Source: JBGSYN01 sp964412385
GTDB taxonomy: Bacteria; Pseudomonadota; Alphaproteobacteria; Geminicoccales; Geminicoccaceae
Direction: 5' to 3'
Assembly: GCA_964412385.1 (NCBI GenBank)
Contig: CAYPOV010000222.1
Span: forward strand, 1-8,024
Length of the DNA: 8,024 bases
Shown: positions 1 through 6,831 of the stretch, piece after piece
How positions within the stretch are numbered: the first letter of the stretch is position 1
Layout: each line of letters begins with the position of its first letter
The notes under the pieces: generated by a model
Seen by the model: the letters and a program-made list of their open reading frames with translations, nothing else
Database searches by the model: none
Told to the model about the DNA's origin: nothing
Program-made: the position numbers and the translations under genes

Positions 1-20
1 ACAAAAGAGCCGGGAGGCTT

Positions 21-1187
21 ATGAGGATCAAATCCGTTCGCGCAATCGAGATGCGATATCCGTTTGCACGTTATTTCGGGGAAGGGAAAGTTCCCTCCAA
101 TTTCCTGACACCTTCCAGCAATTTTCGAAGGATCAAGCGGCTCGGACAGACCTCGACCTTGGTGGCGGTCGAAGGCGAGGACGGACGGGTCGGATATGGC
201 GAGTGCTTCGGATTGCCGTCACCGACACCGAGTTGTGCCCTGATCAATGAGGTCGTGGGACCCGCGCTCGCCGGTGTCGACATGGCGGAGCCGGAGGAGC
301 CCATCAACGAAATCAGAGGCTACTTCTTTGCCCTAGGGAGTAGCCGAGGTGCTGCGATGGAAGCCTTGAGCGGTGTCGACATCGCCTGTTGGGATCTCTT
401 GGCGAAGTGTGCTGAAAAACCATTGGCCGATCTGCTCGGCGGGACAGAGGCGGTTGAGGTCTATGTGAGCCCGGTTCCGTTTTTCGAGACGCCCAAGGAG
501 ACGGTGGAGAAAGCCGAAGCCTTTGTCGCCGAGGGGTTTCGCAGTATCAAGCTCAAGGTCGGGCGCGGCAAGGAGATAGATCTTGCTCATATCGCTGCGG
601 TCCGTTCGGCTTTGGGCCCCGATGTCGAGCTGATGCTTGATGTGAACTGCGGCTATGATCGAGAAACGGCGCTTTCGATGATCGATCCCTTGGCCAAGCT
701 CTCGATCGGTTGGCTCGAAGAGCCGCTCGTTCCCGAAGATTTCGACGGCATCGAGGAACTCGCAAAAGAAGCGCCTTTTGCGATTGCGGGTGGCGAGAAC
801 GATTTTACAGAGAGTGCGTTTCGCCGCCTCGCAGAAATCGGCGTGCGTGTTCTGCAACCCAATATCAGCCGGGCACTCGGGGTTTCGGGATTGCGGCGGA
901 TCGACAAGATTGCGGCAGATACCGGGGCCGAGGTGGCGCTCCATGGTGTCGGAGCAAGCATTGCCGTTGCAGCATCGCTTCATTGTTGCGCGGCACTGCC
1001 GCACCATACACTGCTCGAACGCAACAAGCTGCTCAACCCGTTGCGCGATGGTACCGGTGTCGATTTCTCACTTAATGACACTGATGTGATCATGCCGCCC
1101 GAGGGGCCGGGACATGGTGGCACACCCGATATCGAGATTACGGGCGACATTCTGGATGATGAAGTTCGAGATTTTCTTCGCCGGTGA
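21..1187 (+). CDS. Enolase-superfamily enzyme (mandelate racemase/muconate lactonizing type), probable sugar-acid dehydratase or cycloisomerase
   Basis: This 388-residue protein has the full two-domain layout of the enolase superfamily, whose members use Mg2+ to remove a proton alpha to a carboxylate. The N-terminal capping domain (about 1-130) ends in a family-like GVDIACWDLLAK stretch (118-129). The barrel carries a KLK motif (Lys177 and Lys179), and metal ligands fit Asp207 (MLDVN), Glu233 (WLEEP) and Glu259 (GGEN). His308 (ALHGVG) and Glu333 (LLERN) match the barrel-end catalytic His and Glu. The Asp that normally partners the His, in a PD motif, is Asn281 here (LQPN). GGGAGG at 12-17 supports the start. 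The gene lies 18 bp before xylB, so a cytoplasmic role in sugar-acid or polyol catabolism is likely. The substrate cannot be assigned: dehydratase, racemase and cycloisomerase all remain possible. The family call is firm. Confidence 0.93.
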   Translation: MRIKSVRAIEMRYPFARYFGEGKVPSNFLTPSSNFRRIKRLGQTSTLVAVEGEDGRVGYGECFGLPSPTPSCALINEVVGPALAGVDMAEPEEPINEIRGYFFALGSSRGAAMEALSGVDIACWDLLAKCAEKPLADLLGGTEAVEVYVSPVPFFETPKETVEKAEAFVAEGFRSIKLKVGRGKEIDLAHIAAVRSALGPDVELMLDVNCGYDRETALSMIDPLAKLSIGWLEEPLVPEDFDGIEELAKEAPFAIAGGENDFTESAFRRLAEIGVRVLQPNISRALGVSGLRRIDKIAADTGAEVALHGVGASIAVAASLHCCAALPHHTLLERNKLLNPLRDGTGVDFSLNDTDVIMPPEGPGHGGTPDIEITGDILDDEVRDFLRR

Positions 1188-1200
1188 GAATAGCAAGTTG

Positions 1201-1205
1201 AAGGG
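1201..1205 (+). promoter_or_regulatory. Ribosome binding site of xylB that bears on the start codon
   Basis: AAGGG directly abuts the ATG at 1206, leaving no spacer. It lies 6 bases before an in-frame TTG at 1212, which is a normal spacing. Starting at the TTG would give a protein beginning at the Tyr-Leu-Gly-Ile-Asp stretch, which matches where E. coli XylB begins. The true start may therefore be 1212. Confidence 0.4.
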
Positions 1206-2672
1206 ATGGTTTTGTATTTAGGGATCGATCTCGGAACCACCGGCATCAAGGTTTTGCTGATCGATGCCGGGCAGACGATTGTGGCCAGTGAAACGGAGCA
1301 ACTAACCGTCTCAAGGCCGCATTCGGGCTGGTCGGAGCAGGACCCGAAACAGTGGATTGCCGCCTTGGAAGCCGCATTGGACAGGCTCCACGCGTCTCAC
1401 CGAGAGGCCCTCGGAGCGGTGAGAGCCATCGGTCTTTCCGGGCAGATGCATGGTGCGACGCTTCTGGGGCAGGATGATGAGGTCCTTCGGCCTTGCATTC
1501 TCTGGAACGACACGCGCAGCCATAAAGAAGCGGCAGCCCTCGACGGCGATCCCCAGTTCCGCGCCATCTCCGGCAATATTGTTTTTCCTGGATTCACCGC
1601 ACCCAAGCTCTTGTGGGTCAAAGCCCATGAGCCCGAATGTTTCTCCAAGACCGCCAAGGTGTTGCTGCCGAAGGATTATCTCCGCTGGTGGCTTACCGGG
1701 GTTTATGCGAGCGACATGTCGGATGCCGCCGGAACCTCATGGCTCGATACCGGCCGGCGAGCGTGGTCGGACGCCCTCTTGGCAGCGGGCGGCATGGACA
1801 AGGCCCAAATGCCCGAACTTTGCGAAGGCAGCGATGTCACCGGGAGGTTGCAGGAGCGACTTACATCCCGCTGGGGCATGCGCAGCGACGTTGTGGTTGC
1901 AGGGGGTGCCGGTGACAATGCGGCATCGGCCATAGGGCTTGGCGTGATCGAGCCCGGCACCGCGTTCGTGTCGCTCGGGACCTCGGGTGTCGTCTTTGCC
2001 AGCAGTGCCAAATATCAGCCGAGCCCCGAGACCGCGGTCCACACGTTTTGCCATGCTGTTCCGGGGCTGTGGCACCAAATGGGTGTCATTCTGGCAGCCG
2101 CCGATGCGTTGAGTTGGTTGGCCGAGCTCTTGAAGGAAACGCCGGAAAACCTCACGGCAGCGCTTCCGCAGACGCCGCAATCTCCTTCGAAGGTGATGTT
2201 CCTTCCCTACCTTTCCGGCGAGCGCACGCCTCACAACGATCCACGGGTGCGCGGTGCCTTTGTCGGCCTCAGCCATGCGAGCAACCGCGAGGCTCTCACG
2301 CTTGCCGTGCTCGAAGGCATCGCCTTTGCCCTGCGCGATAATCTCGCAGCATTGGCCGCTGCCGGCACCAGGATCGAGCAATTATTTGCTGTTGGCGGCG
2401 GCTCAAGGTCGCGCATTTGGCTCGAGATCCTGGCAACCGTTTTGGGTATTCCTATCGCCGTTCCTGCCGATGGCGATTTTGGCGCCGCATTCGGTGCGGC
2501 ACGCTTGGCGCTGGTTGCGGGTGAGGGGTCAGATCCCCTGACTACGTGCACAACGCCGAAAATAGCCGAGACGATTGAGCCCGCCGGCGATCTCACGGCC
2601 GCATACGAGGACAAATGGCGGCGGTTTCAGGCACTCTATCCGGCCATTCGCGACCATAGTGTCGCGTCGTGA
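1206..2672 (+). CDS. xylB: Xylulokinase (FGGY family carbohydrate kinase)
   Basis: The product phosphorylates D-xylulose with ATP to xylulose 5-phosphate, which feeds the pentose phosphate pathway. At 488 residues it is close to E. coli XylB (484), and it resembles that protein along its whole length as I recall it. Visible motifs are the phosphate-binding GIDLGTT (6-12), QMHGA (80-84), WNDTR (100-104), FTAPKLLWV (130-138), LLPKDYLR (153-160), SDMSDAAGT (169-177), GDN with the presumed catalytic Asp237 (236-238), SLGTSGV (256-262), LSGERTPH (336-343) and GGGSRS (397-402). No key residue is missing. It follows the enolase-superfamily gene by 18 bp and is probably co-transcribed with it, which suggests a polyol or pentose catabolic operon. 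No xylose isomerase is visible, so xylulose may come from a polyol such as xylitol or arabitol; that is inference. The start could be the TTG at 1212 instead of the ATG at 1206. Confidence 0.96.
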   Translation: MVLYLGIDLGTTGIKVLLIDAGQTIVASETEQLTVSRPHSGWSEQDPKQWIAALEAALDRLHASHREALGAVRAIGLSGQMHGATLLGQDDEVLRPCILWNDTRSHKEAAALDGDPQFRAISGNIVFPGFTAPKLLWVKAHEPECFSKTAKVLLPKDYLRWWLTGVYASDMSDAAGTSWLDTGRRAWSDALLAAGGMDKAQMPELCEGSDVTGRLQERLTSRWGMRSDVVVAGGAGDNAASAIGLGVIEPGTAFVSLGTSGVVFASSAKYQPSPETAVHTFCHAVPGLWHQMGVILAAADALSWLAELLKETPENLTAALPQTPQSPSKVMFLPYLSGERTPHNDPRVRGAFVGLSHASNREALTLAVLEGIAFALRDNLAALAAAGTRIEQLFAVGGGSRSRIWLEILATVLGIPIAVPADGDFGAAFGAARLALVAGEGSDPLTTCTTPKIAETIEPAGDLTAAYEDKWRRFQALYPAIRDHSVAS

Positions 2673-2742
2673 CGATCACGCGGATCGTGAAACGTAACTC
2701 GGACTGGGGACCGTTGAGCCAGAAGGATCCATTTCTCGACGC

Positions 2743-4071
2743 ATGATTATCACAGTCACAGCCATTATCCTTGTCGCTGCCATATTGGTTGCGATCCTAC
2801 GGCCGCTTTTGCGTGGTGCTCAAGAAGAAGACCACGAAGCCGACGCCGAGATTTCCGTCTACAAGGAACAGCTCCAAGAACTCGAGCGTGAGAAGGAGCA
2901 GGGTCTCATCGGCGAGGCTGAGGCATCGGCCGCGGCTGTCGAGATCCAGCGCCGTCTGCTTGCAGTCCATCGTCGTGGGCCAAGGACCATGCGGGGCGGA
3001 CGACGACCTATCGCGGCCCTGACGATTGCTCTGGCACTGATTGCTGTGACCGGCGGGATCTACTGGCAATTGGGCAGTCCGCGCGTGCCGGATGCGCCTT
3101 TTGCGTTGCGGCAGACCGAGGAGCCATCGCCGATGCAGGCTGAGGGCGGCGATCTCACATCTCGCATCGAGGAGGTCGTCGCACGGCTCGAGCAGGATTC
3201 CGACAATGCCGATCTCTGGTGGATCTTGGCCCAGTCCTACGAAGCATTGGGACGTTACGACAAGGAAGTCGAAGCGCTTCAGCATGTCTTGCGGCTGACG
3301 GATGAAAATCCGTCCGTCCTCGCGGTCTATGGCGAGGCGCTGATCAAGGCCAATGGCGGTGATGTCACCATGCCGGCGCTGCTCGCTTTCAATCAGATTC
3401 TGGAATCGGATCCCAGCAATCCGCGAGCACGCTACTATCTGGCACTTGCCGATGCCCAAGCGCAGAACTTTGATGCGGCCTTCGAGCGTTGGCTCGATCT
3501 TTACAATGACAGCACACCGGAGGCGCCCTGGTTACCCTTGGTGCGGGAACATTTGGTCGAGATGGCTAGCCTCACCGGCCGTGATATCGACGAATTCTTG
3601 CCGGAAGCGCCCCCGGCAGATGGCTATCAGGCGGTGATCGCCGAGGCGCAGCGCCAGATGGCAAGTGGCGATGAGGCGGCTGCGCGCGAAACCTTGCAAG
3701 CGGCCGAGGCGCGTTTTGCTGGGGCACCGTTCGTTTTGATGCAGATCCGTCAGGCGGCAGCGCAGATGGGGCTCGCACCACCGACCCGGCCGGGGCCGTC
3801 CGAAGCCGATGTTGCGGCGGCCGCGGAAATGACGCCGGAGGACCGGATGGCGATGATCCGGGGCATGGTCGAAGGTCTCGCAGCACGCTTGGAAAGCGAT
3901 CCTGACGATCTCGAGGGCTGGCTGATGCTGATGCGATCTCAGCTCGTGCTTGGAGATCGGTCAGAAGCGATGGCGGCGCTTGCGAGTGCGAAAGAAGCCT
4001 TCGCCGCGGATCAGGATGCTCTTGGCACACTCGATGCTGTCGCGGCAGAACTCGGGCTCGGAGAGTCCTAG
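2743..4071 (+). CDS. ccmI: c-type cytochrome biogenesis protein CcmI (CycH)
   Basis: CcmI is the inner-membrane chaperone of cytochrome c maturation System I. It holds the C-terminus of apocytochrome c and passes it to the CcmF/H haem ligation complex. The 442-residue protein shows the bipartite layout: a first membrane segment (about 3-20), a cytoplasmic coiled-coil loop with the family signature around YKEQLQELEREKEQGLI (40-56) and EIQRRLLA (67-74), a second membrane segment (about 89-108), the conserved YWQLGSP (107-113), then a periplasmic TPR domain. TPR-like helices are clearest at 141-185, 191-255 and 365-425. The first and last of these look like a duplicated unit (ADLWWILAQSYEALG against EGWLMLMRSQLVLG). 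The start is the only ATG near the first membrane segment, but the nearest purine run (AGAAGGA, 2721-2727) is 15 bases upstream, so initiation may be weak. The gene starts 70 bp after xylB, and no other ccm gene is visible. Confidence 0.92.
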   Translation: MIITVTAIILVAAILVAILRPLLRGAQEEDHEADAEISVYKEQLQELEREKEQGLIGEAEASAAAVEIQRRLLAVHRRGPRTMRGGRRPIAALTIALALIAVTGGIYWQLGSPRVPDAPFALRQTEEPSPMQAEGGDLTSRIEEVVARLEQDSDNADLWWILAQSYEALGRYDKEVEALQHVLRLTDENPSVLAVYGEALIKANGGDVTMPALLAFNQILESDPSNPRARYYLALADAQAQNFDAAFERWLDLYNDSTPEAPWLPLVREHLVEMASLTGRDIDEFLPEAPPADGYQAVIAEAQRQMASGDEAAARETLQAAEARFAGAPFVLMQIRQAAAQMGLAPPTRPGPSEADVAAAAEMTPEDRMAMIRGMVEGLAARLESDPDDLEGWLMLMRSQLVLGDRSEAMAALASAKEAFAADQDALGTLDAVAAELGLGES

Positions 4072-4142
4072 CGTTCGAAGATCAAAACGGCCAAGGCGAC
4101 GCCCGATCAAACGTCAGGCGCCGCCCCGATTGTGAAAAAAGT

Positions 4143-4628
4143 CTATGCCTGCTTGTCTTGGACAAACGCACCAACTTCCTTGGCATAGTCGGTCCAACGG
4201 GATTGGGTCTCGCGAACAAAGTCATTCTGCTTCTCGAAGAACTCCGTGGGGCTCTTAGCACCCATGAGATCGCTCATGTATTTGGCGTTCGCTTGAAATT
4301 GCTCGGTGGTGACACGCGTCCAAACTTCCATGAGCTGCTGTGAACGTTCCATATGGGCCTTGGCACCCTCTTGCATCTTTTGCATCGTGGTCTCCATGTG
4401 ATCGCGGGCTTGGTCAAAATGCGAGCGGAATTTTTCAATCGTTTTGTCTTCAAATCCGGGAATATTCCGCAGATCGTCCAGCGACGTGTAGGCGCCGACG
4501 GATTCCCGATGAGCGAGAAACTTGTCGAGCATCTCGTCACTCAGCTCAAAAGTTTTCTGAAGTTGCTCACGAGTCATCTGATTGATTGTGTCAATCGACT
4601 GACTCACCGTCTCTCCAAAATTGGCCAT
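4143..4628 (-). CDS. Phasin family protein with N-terminal helix-hairpin-helix-like segment
   Basis: Phasins coat polyhydroxyalkanoate granules and control their size and number. The 161-residue product is small, soluble, strongly helical and rich in Gln, Glu, Lys and Met. It has no signal peptide, which suits a cytoplasmic granule protein. The second half (about 75-158) has the phasin_2 pattern: long amphipathic helices, a central NAKYMSDLMGAKSPTEFFEKQ stretch (114-134, with family-typical KSPTEFFEKQ at 125-134), then QSRWTDYAKE (142-151). The first half holds a segment (38-71) resembling the second HhH unit of ComEA-like proteins, with YTSLDDLRNIPGFEDKTIEKF at 47-67; key parts are SLDDL, the IPG turn and KTIEKF. 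The start has a good GAGAGG ribosome site 6 bases upstream. The gene is 146 bp downstream of mlaA on the same strand but has its own candidate promoter and operator. A non-PHA phasin-like role is possible. Confidence 0.85.
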   Translation of the reverse strand: MANFGETVSQSIDTINQMTREQLQKTFELSDEMLDKFLAHRESVGAYTSLDDLRNIPGFEDKTIEKFRSHFDQARDHMETTMQKMQEGAKAHMERSQQLMEVWTRVTTEQFQANAKYMSDLMGAKSPTEFFEKQNDFVRETQSRWTDYAKEVGAFVQDKQA

Positions 4629-4647
4629 GAGGTACCTCTCAAATTTT

Positions 4648-4677
4648 CTTATACCGGGTGATCAACCGCAGCGGCAA
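4648..4677 (-). promoter_or_regulatory. Candidate sigma-70-type promoter of the phasin gene
   Basis: Read on the minus strand, TTGCCG (4677-4672, four of six matches to TTGACA) lies 18 bases before TATAAG (4653-4648, five of six matches to TATAAT). Transcription would start near 4641, giving a very short leader before the ribosome site at 4640-4635. Found by eye; the short leader is a weak point. Confidence 0.35.
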
Positions 4678-4686
4678 AAAAGACTT

Positions 4687-4701
4687 TGCTGCAGTGCGGC
4701 A
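4687..4701 (-). promoter_or_regulatory. TGC/GCA quasi-palindrome, candidate PhaR-type operator
   Basis: The minus strand reads TGCCGCACTGCAGCA, which fits the symmetric pattern TGC-N-GCA-N-TGC-N-GCA about position 4694. It lies 58 bp before the phasin start, just upstream of the candidate -35 element. A partial second copy, TGCCGCTGCGGT, begins 25 bp nearer the gene at 4676. PhaR repressors of PHA-producing alphaproteobacteria bind TGC-rich sites of the CTGC-spacer-GCAG kind in phasin promoters. The link to PhaR here is inference from pattern and position. Confidence 0.4.
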
Positions 4702-4774
4702 TTACCCGTTTGAACGTCTCGGCACAAGTCACGTTCCAACCTCCATCGATGTTTCTTGCAAGCTTGTTGCCGCC

Positions 4775-5539
4775 TCACTCGGCGACGTCGATCTCGCGCT
4801 TCTTGAGATAGAGAAAACGCACCAGATCATATTCGAACGGCGAGCCCGAATCGAAATAGCGGAATCCGACCTTGTCCCGTTCGCTCAACGCAAAGGGGAC
4901 ATAGATGAGGGGATTTTGATAAACGACGTCGTTGACGGTTGATGCCGGCGGAATTGTGGTTCCCATCACGAAATCGGCGCCAAGGCCTGTGGTATCGCGG
5001 ACGCTCGAAGGTCCGAAGATCGGGAGAACCAGAAAAGGCCCGGAGCCTACGCCCCAACGTCCCAAGGTCTGACCAAAGTCCTCATTATGCTGACTGACGC
5101 CAGCCTTGGTGGCGACATCGAAGAAACCGAGAAGGCCGACCGTGCTGTTGACAACAAAACGGATCGCCGCGCGTCCGGCAACCTCCGGCCTTGCTTGCAG
5201 GATGCCGTTATAGGCGTTGCGGAACTCGGAAAGATTGCTGAAGAAATTGTTGATGCCGGTGCGGACAAACCTCGGTGTGACAAAGCGGTAGGCATTGACC
5301 AGAGGCAAATAAATCTTTCGATCGAAGTCTGCGTTGAAGTAATAAACGCCGCGATTAAAGCGCTGAAAGGGGTCGTTGGTCGACGGCCTCGGCGGCGCCG
5401 CCAGTACGTCGTCGCTCTGTTCCTCATACTGGAGGATAGAAGCTGGTGGCGCATCCGGCGGTGGTGTGCCTGCACATGCGCTTAAGGCCATCAACAGAAA
5501 TGCCAAGGCCAATGCGCGCATCGGGGGAGCGGGTGTCAT
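4775..5539 (-). CDS. mlaA: MlaA (VacJ) family outer-membrane lipoprotein
   Basis: MlaA sits in the inner leaflet of the outer membrane and removes mislocalised phospholipids from the outer leaflet, passing them to periplasmic MlaC and the inner-membrane MlaFEDB transporter. The 254-residue precursor has a lipoprotein signal with lipobox LSAC, so Cys22 would be lipidated. Family motifs run in order: NDPFQRFNRGVYYFNADFD (55-73), RTGINNFFSNLSE (93-105), RFVVNSTVGLLGFFDVA (127-143), EDFGQTLGRWGVG (153-165), GPFLVLPIFGPSSVRD (167-182) and DPF/YQNPL-type spacing toward the end. Length is normal. Its ATG overlaps the stop of the upstream hydrolase gene as ATGA, and no ribosome site is visible, so translation is probably coupled. 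A second in-frame ATG (Met7, at 5521) would leave a more typical lipoprotein signal. No mlaC or other mla gene is in the window. Confidence 0.94.
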   Translation of the reverse strand: MTPAPPMRALALAFLLMALSACAGTPPPDAPPASILQYEEQSDDVLAAPPRPSTNDPFQRFNRGVYYFNADFDRKIYLPLVNAYRFVTPRFVRTGINNFFSNLSEFRNAYNGILQARPEVAGRAAIRFVVNSTVGLLGFFDVATKAGVSQHNEDFGQTLGRWGVGSGPFLVLPIFGPSSVRDTTGLGADFVMGTTIPPASTVNDVVYQNPLIYVPFALSERDKVGFRYFDSGSPFEYDLVRFLYLKKREIDVAE

Positions 5540-6831
5540 TGGCGAAAGAACCCAATGATGCGCGCAGCGACATCGCGCTGGAGGTAATTGCCGCAGTGAC
5601 CGCCCGTCGGATAGATCGCGGCACGATCACCAAAGACGTCGTTCAAATACTCAGCCTGACCGGGAGCAAGGATGATATCATCTTCATTGGTAATGAGACC
5701 GACATTGTCGGCATTCCGCAAATAATCCTCTATGGCATGGAGGCTCGCATCGAACTCGGCCTGTTCTTCGGTGAGTGTGGGATCGCTTTGCTGAAAATAC
5801 GGAAGGTAAAGCTCTTGAAAGAAATCATTGAAGTTCTTGACGATCCCGCGGTCGAAGTAAGGTGTGAGTATGGATGTCGGGCCTAGCACCCGATCTCTGG
5901 GTTTGATGTATCCCCAATTGGTCATGACATCGCTGACAAACGCCATATTGGTCGCGGAAAGCCGAAATGCGAGCCCGATCGCAATTTCCAGTTGTACGTT
6001 GGTTGGTTCCGCAGCCTTGAAGAATTGGTAGACAAAGTCACCGCTCAAATCGAGAAAATCGGACCGTGTATAGACACGGGCAAATTCTGTGAAAATGTCT
6101 TCGACAAGTTGGTCATAGACTTCGAGATTGTTCTCGACATTATCGTCCAGCATGTTGTCGAGGATGGTCACGGAGGAGATCAAGCTCACTGGGGGATTGA
6201 GAACAAGTGCCCGGTCAAAATTGAAGTATTTTTCGCGCGAGTCGAGCTCGGCAACAAAGGCAGTATTGATCCCGCCGAGACTATAGCCGGTTAAATGAAT
6301 TCCCCCTTCGATCTCGATCTCGTCTTTGACGTCTTCGAATGCGAGCTTCATCACATTGTATAGCGCTTCGGCATCATCCTTCATACGGCCCGGAACGTGA
6401 GAGGGAAGGGCAGTGGTCATGAAGTTGGCGAAGGTTGGCGACGAGAACGACAAGACATGGAAGCCGCCGTGATTGAGCACGCGCGCAACTTCATTTGTCT
6501 TTCCCGAATGAAAGTTTCCGCCGGTTCCGGCAATGAGGATGACCAGCGGAGCCGGGCCGCGCTGCTTGATGAGGCCGTAGCCCATCCCACGTTGCTCATA
6601 CCAAAAGACCTCGGGAATATCCTCATTACCGGGTAAGCGGAGGAACCGTTCCCGCATATTCACGCCGAGCTCTACCGGCGCCAAGTCGTCGATTTGATAG
6701 GCCTCCGGTGTCGAGACGACGGTGGCCACAAGAGGATTGACGAAAGGATAGTCATAAGCTCCGAGAAACTCCGCTTGGCCCGGCCGTGCCCATGAGAGAA
6801 TGACAAAAAGGGCGACTAGCCAGCGTATCAT
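5536..6831 (-). CDS. Exported alpha/beta-hydrolase, serine hydrolase of unknown substrate
   Basis: The protein (431 residues from this start) begins with a probable Sec signal peptide: MIRW, a hydrophobic run to about residue 14, then a likely cut after GQA (18-20). It would act in the periplasm or envelope. Alpha/beta-hydrolase marks are the oxyanion-turn IAGTGG (100-105), the nucleophile elbow GYSLGG with Ser184 (182-187), an acidic residue in TNEDD (Asp384 or Asp385) and His412 in GGHCGN near the end. Lipase, esterase, thioesterase or peptidase activity cannot be told apart. I chose the ATG at 6831 over an in-frame TTG at 6837: the ATG gives an ATGA overlap with the upstream TAXI stop and has GGAG (6843-6840) 8 bases upstream, while the TTG would have only 2. 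Its stop overlaps the mlaA start in the same way. Context suggests lipid or acyl-ester handling, which is inference. Confidence 0.85.
   Translation of the reverse strand: MIRWLVALFVILSWARPGQAEFLGAYDYPFVNPLVATVVSTPEAYQIDDLAPVELGVNMRERFLRLPGNEDIPEVFWYEQRGMGYGLIKQRGPAPLVILIAGTGGNFHSGKTNEVARVLNHGGFHVLSFSSPTFANFMTTALPSHVPGRMKDDAEALYNVMKLAFEDVKDEIEIEGGIHLTGYSLGGINTAFVAELDSREKYFNFDRALVLNPPVSLISSVTILDNMLDDNVENNLEVYDQLVEDIFTEFARVYTRSDFLDLSGDFVYQFFKAAEPTNVQLEIAIGLAFRLSATNMAFVSDVMTNWGYIKPRDRVLGPTSILTPYFDRGIVKNFNDFFQELYLPYFQQSDPTLTEEQAEFDASLHAIEDYLRNADNVGLITNEDDIILAPGQAEYLNDVFGDRAAIYPTGGHCGNYLQRDVAARIIGFFRQ

Noticed and set aside
333..1007. Long open frame (224 codons) on the minus strand inside the enolase-superfamily gene
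   Set aside because: It is fully covered by a gene with clear family motifs on the plus strand, and its product has no recognisable domain; a by-product of GC-rich codon use.
1737..2381. Long minus-strand open frame (214 codons) inside xylB
   Set aside because: It lies opposite conserved xylulokinase motifs and looks like low-complexity shadow translation.
2672..2688. Inverted repeat ACGATC-5-GATCGT just after xylB, considered as a terminator
   Set aside because: The stem is only 6 bp and no T-run follows, so an intrinsic terminator is not supported.
2797..3459. Long minus-strand open frame (220 codons) inside ccmI
   Set aside because: It is antisense to the conserved N-terminal signature and TPR region of CcmI and shows no domain of its own.
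4072..4142. Terminator in the convergent gap between ccmI and the phasin gene
   Set aside because: Only a weak GACG/CGTC stem with a 10-base loop was found, and the A/T runs are not placed next to it; no convincing terminator for either strand.
4629..4638. Perfect 10-base palindrome GAGGTACCTC over the phasin ribosome site
   Set aside because: It could fold only a 3-bp stem around a 4-base loop, and a 10-base palindrome can occur by chance; not enough to call an operator or an RNA switch.
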